Of a DNA stretch of 64,000 nucleotides, positions 36,080 to 47,759 are shown piece by piece. Under the pieces are notes generated by a model, which saw only the letters and a list, made by a program, of their open reading frames with translations, was not told the origin of the DNA and ran no database searches. A program made the position numbers and the translations under genes. Source of the stretch: Pardosa pseudoannulata (Eukaryota; Arthropoda; Arachnida; Araneae; Lycosidae); the NCBI GenBank assembly GCA_032207245.1, contig CM063498.1:57415670-57479669 (forward strand), read 5' to 3'. Position 1 is the stretch's first letter. Each line of letters opens with the position of its first letter.

Positions 36080-36224
36080 GGTACTTTTGGGGAGTGAAAA
36101 TGGTGTGACTTCTGGTTGATGGGTATCTATGGATCTTTCGTCGGTCTGGTCAGGTAATTCCTCCTGAGTGTTTGGGGTGCGGCCGTGCTGTTTGATGCAG
36201 GAACCCTCCCCGTTGGACTTGGCT
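36080..36224. other. Left part of a GC-richer island
   Basis: Start of a compositional island that runs to about 36780 and includes the minisatellite at 36225. Unidentified. Confidence 0.3.
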
Positions 36225-36465
36225 GGACTCTCGAACTCGTTCCGTCGGACTTCTCTCCTAGTCTGGACTATCGAACACCTTCTGTCGGACTCTGTCCTCG
36301 TATCGACTATCGAACACTTTCTGTCGGACTCTCTTCTCGTCTCGACTATCGAACACTTTCTGTCGGACTCTCTTCTAGTCTCGACTCTCGAACACCTTCC
36401 GTCAGACTTGTCTAGTCTATTCGACTCCCGAACCTCTTCTGTCGGACTCCTCTCTTCGACTATCG
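36225..36465. repeat. 39-bp minisatellite, about six copies
   Basis: The motif TCGACTATCGAACACTTTCT recurs at 36264 (variant), 36303, 36342 and 36381, exactly 39 bp apart. Because 39 is a multiple of three, a frame through it (36168-36665) shows a 13-residue repeat containing TIEHFLSDS; the frame runs into a T tract and has no outside support, so I treat it as a consequence of the repeat. Confidence 0.9.
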
Positions 36466-38239
36466 AACACCTTCACCTTTTCTTTTTTTTTTTTTTCGAT
36501 CTTTTTTATTTTATTAATTTATCCTTGTCCCCTCTTCCTTCTTATCTTCCAATCGGGATAGTTGTAAGAATCCAATTGGTCTGCTTAAACCCCGCCTTGA
36601 GACCGCCAACGTGGAAAACCTTATCCCTTCTAATTGGGCACTGTCCCTTAGGGACTCATAAATAACTCCACAAAGGTACATTCTTATTTAATGTCAAGTA
36701 CGGAGACGGGATTCTAATCTGGGACTGGGATGAGAACCCCGTCCGAGACCACCGTACAAGACAACAATATCCGTTGAATATAAATATATGGTCCTCTGTC
36801 TTTTACAAAGATGTGATGAGGTCAGATTTAGATCCCGAGCATTTTACTTCTTCTTTGAATGAATAAATTATATAACTGATCTAAATCACCTCATCACAAA
36901 TATTGAATGATTTTTATGTATTATCTTTGATTTTTCTCAAATAAAAATTATAAATATGCAGTACTTATAAAAATCATAAATATATATTAAAAAATGAAAA
37001 AATTGGATAATCTTATAATGTACTGAGAAGATTTTTAATAATTATTCTAGGATACTCAATTTTTTGCAAAATGTTTTGTATTTTAATCAATAGTTCTCCT
37101 CTTGTAGAGATTTTAAAAGTTGTTTGTTAAAGCAACATTATTTATGATAATATTAATACTAGAGTGAAAAGTCGAATATGTCAAAAATTAAGATTTAAGA
37201 CTTCTTGCACTTTTGTAAAATTGAACTTCAAAAAATTAAATAAATATTACATTGATATTTTTTATCACGATTTTGTCTATTTTATTTAATAAAAAATTAC
37301 ATGTTATTAACTTACTAAATTGATTTCTAGTTGGGATGAGCTGTAAGAAAATGATATTAGTGAATTACTTTAACAGCTATTGTAAGAAAATTCAAAAAAA
37401 AAAAATAGCTGTGAAGAAATCATTATACTTGGAGAACAATAAAGTTAAAATCAGAAAAGTGTCCTTTGACACTTGTTTGTTAGAAATATCGTTAAAAAAG
37501 ACTGTTATGTTGATTATTGCCTCCCTGTAGAATCCGTACCAAATATTAATATTAAATTTACTTTTCGTTCAATTTTCATTTACCACTTGATAGTGCTTAC
37601 TACTTAAATAAACTTGGATTGGTTAAAAAGAATAGGGATTGATTTAAAATAAAATAAAATATTAAAAAATAACACTTTTTTAGCATGAAAAATGATAAAT
37701 AATACACTAAAAAGGAAAATTTTGAGTTTTTAGTTAAGCGCATTTCACATAGATGGCGATACTAGTTTAACATCTCTGCAATTAGGATTCCAAGTAAGCT
37801 GAACTGCTTTTTGCATTTATCAAATTGGTGCGTGTACGTGCGCGTGCATGTGCTTGTGTGCATGTAACCAGTAAAAATATTTCTCACCGATTACATGCGA
37901 AATTACCCCCTATTATTTGATTCACCTGAGCTTTTTGAGTAAAAAGAACTTTTAATTTGCAGTCTTGAAGCCATCGAAAGTCAAGTACAGCATTGTGGAA
38001 CTTTGCGTCTATTGAGGTATCGCTCTAACCGACTTACGAATTTTTTATTTTATTACATTCTGTGTTTCGAAATAGATGAAATTTAAAATAAATATGTAGA
38101 CAAATAATAAGCATCAGAAATTATAAGTACGGAAACAATTAGAATTGTATTCATCAAATTAAAAACTATCTATATTTTATATCATTAACATACTTAAACG
38201 ATATTTGCTAGAAAAAGCATCATAAATAATATCGTGTAG
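36466..38239. other. Anonymous DNA
   Basis: To about 36780 it is GC-richer and unidentified; beyond that AT-rich. A degenerate GT-rich run lies at 37827-37865. No gene recognised. Confidence 0.4.
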
Positions 38240-38770
38240 AAAATATAATGATTTTTGTAAACGATGTAAGTATCGCGTCCGTCTCTGTCGGGGATCAAAG
38301 AAAAAAATGTGTCGGCTAAAGCGAACTTTTGGTTTATTGTAAGGCGCCGAACAGTTCAAAACGCCAAACAATTGGAAAACGGCAGTAATGGTCTTTTTTG
38401 GACGCACGGACGATTAGTGTCAAATCTGCCGTTTTGTTAAGGCACCGTCAGAAAAGAAGAAATTGTTCTTTGTGCTACCGCATCAGCTACTCCAAGGACG
38501 AAGGTCAACTGGGGGGGTGTCGATCTCCCCCAAAACCGAGGTTTCCTGTTTGACAAAGGAAAAACGGGAGAGACTCCCGGCTGAACTTGCAAATGAGAAA
38601 GTTGCTGAGAATGAGCTCCTCTCTCAACGATTTTACATATATTTGTCTTTAAATGTTTTTGGTTGTAATAAATCAACGTTGTTAAGTTTCGACTTCCCTA
38701 CGGCTGATTATTTCGTCTCCATACCTGCTCCCTATAAGAAACCCACGTGAAGTCATACCCAAATGACTTA
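38240..38770. other. GC-richer block, possible element fragment
   Basis: Includes an inverted repeat GGGGGTGTCGATCTCCCCC (about 38514-38533) and AATAAA near 38670. It could be a solo LTR, but termini and target duplication are not evident. Overlapping short frames on both strands have no recognisable motif. Confidence 0.3.
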
Positions 38771-39186
38771 TAGTTGAAAATAGAACGTTCGCAGACTGCT
38801 CGGCAAGTTTACAAACGACAAAAGAAGTTAAGTAAAATACTTAAGACTAATATAAAATATGTATTGGTGGTCTAAAAGAAAGTATTATAAAGTGAGCTGC
38901 AGCAGTTCAGTCAGTAATCCCGTAATCGGTAGGTAGCGAGATCAAGGCTCGAGCTGGACAAATACCCTTCGTGTTCATTAAAAATGACTGCCGCACTTAA
39001 AATAAATTCGTGGTGGCAATGTTTTCCAAGTTATCAAATGATTCCTCTGTCGGTGGTAGGCCAAGCCTTAGGATTTTCTGCTCGTTCTCTACTTTTAAAT
39101 CACCAGAATCCATTTTTGAGGGTAAGTTAGTCTTCAGCCCTTATGATTACTTGCTCAATGTGAAGCTGTATATTTTCCTTAGCCAT

Positions 39187-39355
39187 GGTTTGGTTGGGTT
39201 TGGAGCACTACCGTCTAATGTTTTATTACATGAGGGCTAATGACTGCTTGAAGCCTATTCCGAACAGCTACAAACATCTATACCAGGAGGATTCGAACCT
39301 GCAGACTTTGGTAACGAAAAGCACCATCAGCTGCCATTAAGCCGTATTCCGGCCT
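39187..39355 (-). mobile_element. tRNA-derived SINE copy 7
   Basis: Same family, with a deletion in the middle of the tail; B box on the minus strand GGTTCGAATCC. Confidence 0.8.
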
Positions 39356-39453
39356 CTTAACCATAGACCAGTAGCATATTGCGATGGTTTCTTTTGGATA
39401 TTTAGTTTAAGCTTTCCTAAACCAGTGAAATTAACAACAAAAACATGAATAAA

Positions 39454-39454
<1 letters not shown>

Positions 39455-39537
<83 letters not shown>
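39455..39537. repeat. (TA)n(TG)n microsatellite
   Basis: About 45 bp of TA followed by about 38 bp of TG dinucleotides. Confidence 0.95.
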
Positions 39538-39539
<2 letters not shown>

Positions 39540-39540
<1 letters not shown>

Positions 39541-40140
39541 CCAGGAATTCTATAACTGCTGGACACATTTGAAATTATAGCCCCTATTATGTTTACTTTC
39601 CCCGGGCTGCTGATCAAGGAGAAGCCTCAGCAACTAGATTATTTAAGTAAATTGCAGACGAGTCATTTTGGTAAAAATAACATGCACAGTTCGTAGCTAA
39701 GCTTAAACTTTAGTTATTACCTGTTGAAACTGAGATCTTTACCAGTCAACGGCAGACAAGAGAATGACACGAAAGACCCTTTGCTCGAACAGAGGTGTAC
39801 CCAAGAGCGAAGACAGACAGGATTTTCCCAAGGGACAAGAAACTTAATCAGCGAATATAACTGTTAGACCAAGAGAAAATCCTAGCCATTTGCCAGCGAC
39901 GGCTGGAAAACGTGTTGAATGGACAGAAAATTTACCTCTATTGGACAAAAGGCTTTAGGAAATGTATGGGAAGAATTTTAAGTATAGTACACTCCTTTGA
40001 TTAAGATATTTTGAGGTTAGGAAAATAGATTTTAAGGAATTAGAATTAGAGAGGAGGTTTTTAAGGAAATATTAAAGTAAAATAATTTTGATATATTACA
40101 TATATGTACTTTATACATCTTGTAGCAAAAAATTTAGGTA
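39540..40140. other. Anonymous DNA
   Basis: No gene or repeat recognised. Confidence 0.5.
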
Positions 40141-40144
40141 GAGT

Positions 40145-40303
40145 GTTGCTTTTTGGTACCACAATTCGCGAATTTTAATCTCACTGCTGACAAGAATGCT
40201 CGTAACCGTTCGAAATCAGCTTTAAGCAGTAGATCCCGGTCTCTTTATATCTCATGTAGAGAAACAGTAGATTATAGAGCTTTAACCAAACCAAACCAAT
40301 CAA
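40145..40303 (+). mobile_element. tRNA-derived SINE copy 8, 5' part decayed
   Basis: The tail from GTTCGAAATCAGCTTTAAGC to the CCAAACCAAACC end matches the family well. The tRNA-like head is degraded and no B box is intact. Confidence 0.75.
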
Positions 40304-40304
40304 G

Positions 40305-41105
40305 GACAGATAAAAAAAAAGCATAAAAACCTCGTGTTTCTTTGTGCTTTTTTAGCATATTTTTCAAAGTATGTGTATGAGGCATGGAAAGTAAAAAACT
40401 GAAGTTATCTTCATTTCACATTTAGAATTTTATAATGCAATGGGATCAATGGACAAATCATATTTTAATTTCTATGATTTCGTGAACGTTAATTTTATAT
40501 TTGTAGTTGGAAGAAATCCATCTTTTTGTTCAAAGTAGGCTTTGATAGATATCTACTAAAGCCACATCGGCATATACACACGTTAAGCAGGTAGCAAGTG
40601 AGAGAATCTTACGTACATGTTTTAATCGCCAAGCTTAAGTTTCCCTTGAAACTAAACAAAATTTTGCATGTGCTATTATTCAAATAAAATACATTGCTTA
40701 TTCGAATTTATTCTCATGTACTATAATGTATTCATATGTTTATCTTTATATTTAATTTGATTATAGTCTATTTATCTCTACATTATTTGATTCTATTATA
40801 GATTTCAATCGCAGAAGATTGAAAAATATTCATTTGATCTCTCAAATTTACTAATTCTTTTTTATAATTTCAGATTACTAAAGTAACTTTCGAGGCAGTG
40901 AAAACCATCTGTAGATAAAGTCATATAACTTCTAGGTGGGCACGACAACAAACATCCAGATAGCTAAAGTTTTCTATTATATCTATATAGAATAGTATAT
41001 CTACATATAATAATAATATCTATTTATTAGAATTATCGACGAAAACAATTATAATACCATTTATATCAAAACTACCTCTTATTCTATAAAAAGTACTTCT
41101 TGTTC
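40305..41105. other. Anonymous AT-rich DNA
   Basis: No gene or repeat recognised. Confidence 0.5.
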
Positions 41106-41110
41106 GATTT

Positions 41111-41285
41111 GATTTGGTTTGGAATGCTACGGTCTACTTTTTTGCGACACGAGGGCTAATGAGACCGGGACCTACAGCTTAAAGCCGATTCCGAACGGCT
41201 ACGAACATCCATGCCACTGTGGGATTCGAACCCACGAACTCTGGTACCGAGGGCCAGCACTCTAACCAATCGGCCATTGTTCGGC
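41111..41285 (-). mobile_element. tRNA-derived SINE copy 9
   Basis: Close to the apparent family consensus. Minus strand: TGGCCGATTGGTTAGAGTGC head, perfect B box GGTTCGAATCC, CCAAACCAAATC tail. With copy 10 it forms a head-to-tail pair about 50 bp apart. Confidence 0.9.
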
Positions 41286-41335
41286 ACTTGTTCGAAGAGA
41301 AGGAAATATTACAACAGCAAAAAATTCAGATTTTG

Positions 41336-41518
41336 ATAGGTTTGGTTTGGTTTGGAGAGCTACGGTCTACTGTTTTGCACACGAGGGCTAATGAGACCTG
41401 GACCTATTGCTTAAAGCCGATTACGAACGTCTACGAACATTCATGCCATAGTGAGATTTGAACCCACGAACTCCTGTACCGACGATCAGCGCCCTAACCA
41501 ATCGGCCAGTGTTCGGCC
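41336..41518 (-). mobile_element. tRNA-derived SINE copy 10
   Basis: Near-consensus copy in the same orientation as copy 9; the B box reads GGTTCAAATCTC with two changes. Confidence 0.9.
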
Positions 41519-41827
41519 AGATTTCGATAGGAATTAATATTTTCACCATGTTTGAATGCATTTTGGCTAGTTTTCTTGTTACATCTGTATATACGTACAA
41601 ATAAACTTCAAATTTGAAGCTTTAAATATTGATTTTGACCATCTCTAAGAACATATGACTAGTTTCGACTTGAAGTCTGTAAGTATATACTCCGAATAGA
41701 CTAAAAACAATTAGTAATAAAAACTTGAAATTTTGTATTTAGGGCTGTTGTCTCACCTGTTTGTGCACTGATTCCTTTTGATTGCAATATGCAATCTATA
41801 CAATGAAGCATTTGAATATAATCTATA

Positions 41828-42596
41828 CAGTCTGTATGTGATATTGTCAGCTCAGCGGTCCAGAAAAGTCAGGTCATATAAACGAGGTGACCATATATGC
41901 GGAACAATACAACTCTATTGAATTATGGCAGGATTATATTCACCTAATAAACAAATAATTATTCTTTTAAGAACATTTTAAAGATTAATTCGAGAAGTAA
42001 AAACTACATTAAAAATATGCAATTTTGGGGGGGGATTTATTAGCTTACCTTATTAATCACAGTACAGCACACGTACATAGGTGCATTCATGTTCAACGTG
42101 TTTAAAAATATCACATATACAAGTTTGCTTCCTTTTGTTGGTTGTTAACACAACTTTTTATAAGTCCCTAATAGCTTTTAAATGATCATCTGCTGCTTCG
42201 GAATTAGTAAAATAACACCTCAGGTCAAGTATGAGAGAGATAACTTCGACGAATAAACAGACAGATGTTCACTTGTTATCAGGGGGGACGAGAACTGAAA
42301 GAGGTGGAAAACTCTGACGATGAGTCTACACAAGCAAGAAAGGGGGAAAGAGAGGAAAATAAAGGTTTGAATTCAGTTCGTCTCCGATTTCGCAATTTAA
42401 CTTCTTTAAAAAAAAAGAAAAAAACTCGTTGAAGACATGAAACTGACCCTATAACCGGTAACAAGAAAAAGAAAATGACTGTATAAGCGGTGCGCTTTAA
42501 CACATGTTCCCTATTGAGTTAGACGGAACTTTAGAAAACTGACCATATAAGCAGGTTCAACTTATAAGCGGGTGACCATATAACCGGTACTGACTG
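41828..42596. mobile_element. Probable pogo-like non-autonomous element
   Basis: Both ends begin CAGTC (left CAGTCTGTATGTG; right reverse-complemented CAGTCAGTACCGG) and both are flanked by TA (41826-41827 and 42597-42598). ACCATATA motifs recur just inside each end. No transposase domain was recognised. The end match is short, hence the moderate confidence. Confidence 0.45.
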
Positions 42597-42621
42597 TACT
42601 AAAGCTGTCGAGCATAATTAA

Positions 42622-43226
42622 CCCTACGAGTGGAACACACCGATTAAAAAAAGTCTCCAAAAATACACTAAAGGTTTATTGTGTCAATGGACCAAAGCGT
42701 TCTAAGATTTTTTTCCTTCACCCTTTGTCGACTAGAATGGAATACGGGAAACCCACCCTCATTATTGTCCCTTTACTTCCGGTTTATAAATAGCTATATA
42801 AATAGATATTATAGATTGTTAATTTTAAATACACATGAAGCTCGTCAAGTCTCGAAGAGCATCCCATAAGAAATAATGGATTCTAAAAGTACAGATAAAA
42901 ATATTCTTTAATATAATTATTTATATTATTTTGCGAAAGTTATCCAAGATATTAAAGTGGTGCAATTAGAGATACATCTGTTACCTCAAATGAAATACTT
43001 CGAAATAGAGATTTACAAAGCCATGAAAAGCTACCAGCGTCTTTGTGTTTCAGGGAGTAGGGGTGCATCCCTCAATAAATGTCAGTCAAAGAGGGATGCA
43101 ATTTCTGAACAATCGACCTGATCTCTTACCTCAAACACTGTCAGAAATGTACATTACATCCATTTTCAGAACGTTTTTCAGAGGTCATCGGTTTGGCGGA
43201 ATTGTACGTGCGAACCGCTTAGAGGG
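42622..43226. mobile_element. piggyBac-type MITE, copy 2, inverted
   Basis: Reverse-complement sister of 21322-21967. TTAA flanks are perfect at 42618-42621 and 43227-43230. Ends: CCCTACGAGTGG on the left and (reverse complement) CCCTCTAAGCGG on the right. It is about 40 bp shorter than copy 1 through small deletions. Confidence 0.9.
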
Positions 43227-43230
43227 TTAA

Positions 43231-44003
43231 AAAAACGAATAGCCGTAGAAAGTTGAAATTTTGTATTAAGGAACGTTGGTTAAACCTACTTATGCACTTC
43301 TATTTTTAATTTTAATCCATTCTCTATATTACAAAAAATTTCATGAAATTATGCAAGAACGCTACCTACAGCAATGAAAACAGAGATATATCGTATTCAT
43401 ATGCAGTTGAAACAATACTTTTTAAACAGTTGGAAACACTGGCTTTTAAGTTCATTAATTATAGCTACAATATATAGTAGTATAATATTATGTTATATAA
43501 AAATACATATAAAATTAAAATAATTCTAAGGACGTATCATTCAATCAAAAGGAAACTTTGTGATTAGTTTAATAACCGTACAAAGAGTTCATGTTGTAAA
43601 ATATATTTTTTTTAATAATTTTGCTTTATATCAAAAACGAATAAGAAAAATACCTACCTCGAATTATTATACTGTAGCAAGCTATGAATTAGGTTTACTT
43701 TGTTTTTTTCTGTTGTTGTTTTTGTTTTTCGAAAGTTTTATTACAAATTAAGGGCAAATGCAGCAAAAGAACTTAAGATGACAATGGACCTTGAAATTCA
43801 CCTTTTAAAATATTTAACTTTTTTAACGTATTCTTCTAAGGAGCAGTAATAATACTTCTGCGTAAAACATATAAAACACTAAAAACAGTTCTTGGTTAAA
43901 ACAGAAAACAATTTCCAAGACATCGAGTGGTCTAAACACCATTCTTTGAAAATTCTCCTTAGATTATTTGCTAATTATTTTCATTGTCATCATGTTTGCA
44001 TTT
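43231..44003. other. Anonymous AT-rich DNA
   Basis: No gene or repeat recognised. Confidence 0.5.
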
Positions 44004-44011
44004 ATATAGAG

Positions 44012-44494
44012 CAGGGATGGACAAACTTTTTCAGCTGCGGACCAAAAATCGAGAGAAAATAAGTTTGGCGGGCCAAGATAATTTTTTCTAAAATTTTAAA
44101 AACAATATACAAGTACCTAACGGTTTAAATACGTTAATAAGATGAATGAAATTGCGATTTCATTTTTAAAAGTTCCTTATACTGAGGTTCGAAGTGAGAT
44201 GTACTGATTTTAAGGAACGATGCTAAATGCTCATCTGTCAGTCTACTTCTGAAATTATTCTTTCTAAGGTTCAAAGTTGAAAACACTTGTTCACATATAA
44301 GAAGCAAATATACCGCTGATCTTTTGGGCATGAGATAATAAATTTGGGATATAATATTTAAGCAAAGTGGAAAAGCAGATGGATATGTAATGTATAAATA
44401 CATATTTCTTTTAATTTGCCTCGGACCGGCATCTTAAATTTCTATCCGCGGGCCGGATAAAACTTTCCGGCGGGCCGAAGTTTGCCCATCCCTG
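44012..44494 (-). mobile_element. Non-autonomous hAT element, copy 2, inverted
   Basis: Reverse-complement sister of 17098-17581, 483 bp, with its own perfect 8-bp duplication ATATAGAG at 44004-44011 and 44495-44502. Different duplications show the two copies inserted independently. Confidence 0.95.
44134..44403 (-). pseudogene. hAT transposase C-terminal fragment
   Basis: An 89-codon frame with ATG start carries CEQVFSTLNLRKNNFRSRLT and DEHLASFLKIS, the hAT C-terminal dimerisation region. The match to the 17.1-kb copy includes nearly every residue. It lacks DNA-binding and catalytic parts, so it cannot transpose; expression as a small dimerising peptide is conceivable but unsupported. Confidence 0.85.
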
Positions 44495-44502
44495 ATATAG
44501 AG

Positions 44503-45325
44503 TATCGATTTTTACTTACATTAAAAATAACTCATATAAAGGAATTATTTGAAAATACTGAAATCTCTAGACATTTTTTCTTTATTTCACTGTATTAACT
44601 CTCTGTAATTCCAGAAAGTACTTTATGTTTTAAAAAAGCATGGCCAGTTGTTTTGCATATATTAATAGAAGATGTCCCAAAATTTGTGAAAGATTAAAGG
44701 AGAAGTAATGCACCTGGAATATTCTGAAGTACGATACTAAAACATTAAACTGAAAAAAAAAGTATTTCCAGCTTTTAAAATAAGGATGTGATTAAAAAAA
44801 TGATAAAAAATATTAAGTAAAATAATCATTCAACCGGAAAATTTTCAATTTATTATGAAGAGTATCCCTAGTTTGATACTTTTAGGGAAAAAACATTCAT
44901 ATATTTGTTCGAATTTCGTCATTTTGAAGGTCTTCTACCTCATAAAAATTCAATTTATTTAACATCCTAAATGCATTTTAGTAAAACTTTTATATCTATT
45001 TAACTGTTAATCTTAATCATATTTCAATACAAACCTCAATTTATTTGAACATTCATAAGTAATTGTATTTGAAATACAAGTAAAAAATGTATCATATATT
45101 TCCCACAATTTTAAATATTATTTAAATTTAAAGTGCTTTAATTAATAACATTTTTTTAAATAAAGTAAATACAATGGTTTATCCCTTTAAAGTTCACCTA
45201 AATAAACTCATTGGAATTTAGTGTAATTAATGTATAAATGTTTTCTATGAACCTTGTAAATGTAAAATATATGATACATTTTCTTTACATTCCTTGGGAG
45301 GGTTTGCCTTTGAGGATACCTAAGA
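44503..45325. other. Anonymous AT-rich DNA
   Basis: No gene or repeat recognised. Confidence 0.5.
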
Positions 45326-45327
45326 AG

Positions 45328-45499
45328 GGTTTGGTTTGGAGTGCTACGATCTACTTTTTGCAACACGAGGGCTAATGAGACCGGGACCTACTGCTTAAAG
45401 CCGATTCCGGACGGCTACGAACATCCATGCCCCAGTGGGATTCGAACCCAAGAACTCCGGTTCCGAAGGCCAGCACCCTAACCAATCAACCACCGTTAG
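45328..45499 (-). mobile_element. tRNA-derived SINE copy 11
   Basis: Near-consensus full-length copy, B box GGTTCGAATCC on the minus strand. Confidence 0.9.
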
Positions 45500-45971
45500 G
45501 CAAGGAGGTTTTGAGATGTGATTTTACTGACTAACCCCTCCCCTTGTACAGCTTGAATATTATACTTTTTAAAATTTTAACTATACTAGAAGAACAATAA
45601 ATAAAAATCCTTAAAATGTTATAATAAATAAATAGCTTAACATTATTTGGGGTATTTTATTTGGGATAATACGAAGGATAAAGTGAATTAATGACTGCTC
45701 AGGTACAGCAAGTTTAAATACATATATTTCAAAAGAAAAAATAAATTAAATGTAGAGCTATCATCTGTTGTAAATTTAAAATGTCAAAAACATAAAAAAA
45801 AAATCGAAAAATCATCCATGTCTCTAAAAAGTTTTTTTTTTAATTGCAGAAGCTCTTGATTCTACATTATTGGCTTCCATACATCACAGATGTATGGGAT
45901 TAGAGCTGTAAATAATTATGCAAAGGTAAAGTACTCCAAAAAGTAAAGTTTAAAAGAAAGATGTTTAATAG

Positions 45972-46010
45972 GTGGTTTCGCTACGAAACCACTGTCCGCT
46001 AAAGGGTTAA
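45972..46010. mobile_element. Isolated piggyBac-type end with hairpin
   Basis: Reverse-complemented this reads TTAACCCTTTAGCGGACAG followed by a perfect 9-bp stem (GTGGTTTCG/CGAAACCAC, 3-base loop, 45972-45992). The TTAA plus CCCTTTAGCGG end resembles the ends of the MITEs at 21322 and 42622. I could not find the partner end to the left. Confidence 0.5.
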
Positions 46011-46582
46011 CTTGAGAAAAAATTTTCCCGATAACATCGTTTTATTGCTTTAAAAGTTTGCCATATTTATAATGAAATATTTTCTTCATTAAATTTATTT
46101 AAAAAATTATTACTTATGTTAGATATGTATCATTGATTATAATACAGTAATCTAAATTAGTTAATTAATAAAATAGACTTTGTAAATTTATGTTATATTT
46201 GATTTTAGCTTTATTTCTTCATGCATTTTTATCCGAAAAATGTTTTTCCTTAAAGGTAGAAATTTAATTTTTAATACAAATCTCAAAAGAGTTTTTGGTG
46301 TTTTAAATTTTTATTATAGAATTTAAAAGCATCGATCTTTTCATAAAATTAAAGTAAAGATCTTTGTTGACTTTTCTACATCTTAGTTCATTATGTTGTA
46401 AAAAAAATACAGTATACTTCAATTTAAGAAAATTTAGCACTTATATATAGAGATATTAATAACAATTAGTTTTTAATTAAATTAAATTACTTTTTACTCT
46501 ACCTTTATCACATGGTAGCATAGTTCACTATCTACCATGGATCATACTACTATGTACCATGGTAGCATGGATCACTGTGTAG
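46011..46582. other. Anonymous AT-rich DNA
   Basis: Short ACCATGGTAGCATGGATCA-type repeats lie at about 46510-46576. No gene. Confidence 0.5.
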
Positions 46583-46970
46583 AATAGTTATGCCTAAAAA
46601 TATATTACAGTCTATTATTATTATTATTCCTAATTACCTCCCAAAACCATTTAAAAATAGCAAATCTCACATTTTAACTATCAAAAGACGTACTGAATAA
46701 TACTGAATTATTCTTATAAAAATAAAATAGAATTAATCAATTTTAAAAATTAATGAAAATTGGTTCTAATTACCTATGAATTATATTGGGATAAATCTGT
46801 ACAACTTTCAAGGATTACTATTGATGAAAAATTAATATTGATAAATTTTATGATTAAATATAGGAAACTTTTCGATTAAATGTAACTAACGCTTATCATA
46901 ATAAATGTATTACAAAAAAGTTAAGATGGTATTCAACACACATTTCCCTTTGTATCACCCATTTGAAATT
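46583..46970. repeat. Partial copy of the 575-bp repeat, left of innexin B
   Basis: About 388 bp that match the body of the tandem unit found at 49627-51441 (for example CTTATCATAATAAATGTATT and TTTGTATCACCCATTTGAAA). The match stops abruptly at 46970. Confidence 0.9.
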
Positions 46971-47759
46971 CAACAAGATTTTTCAACATGCTAATGTATT
47001 ATTTTTAAATTGATTCACATGGTTGTTTGTACAGAAATCTCTGTGATATCGTGACATGCTACATCAAACAAACAAATAGTACTATTGAATTTAAACGAGT
47101 GCAGGAGAAAAATTAAATTTATTATCTGAATTCATAAATGAATTGAATGCATAAAAAGATGTAAATAAACTTGTTTAAGACCTTTAAATGCGGAAAAACA
47201 CAATCCAATGATATTTTTATTGTTTTAACATATTTTCTTATCCTGAAACTTCTTTCAAAGTTCGAGATTATTTAAGTCTGAAAATAATAACTTAAATACT
47301 TGCACTCAACTACAATGGTCAATCCAGAGCATTGACCAAATAAATAACGCACATTTCTTACAGAAGTCAAGAAAAAAAATTAACCCTCAAAAATTCTTGA
47401 TCTAATCGTACGTATGGAAATAGGAACAATACCCTTCACTGTAGAAACACTCAAATATTTGTCTAAAATTTTCATTCTATTTCAGATTAAACATTGAAAT
47501 ATATTCGAAATGTAGCAAGCTATTATAGTTACTGATATAGCACATATTATATACACTACCATTTTCTTTCAGGCACTTATAAGAAGGCATTCACTTTGAA
47601 TTACGAATTGAGCAGGCAACAACTACAGAAAGCGAAAAATTATTTCAAATTTTAAAAATGAGCTGTCAAATGTTACGAATTTTCCTGTTTCTGAATCCTA
47701 TTCAAGCAAAAGTGACACTCACAAACTGTTATTTCAAAACACACAATTATTATAAACGT
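46971..47759. other. 3' flank of innexin B
   Basis: Probably includes the 3' untranslated region of innexin B (minus strand). No polyadenylation signal close to the stop was convincing. Confidence 0.4.

Noticed and set aside
36168..36665. 165-codon repeat protein with a 13-residue unit
   Set aside because: Frame arises from a 39-bp minisatellite and runs into a T tract; no signal, domain or codon bias.
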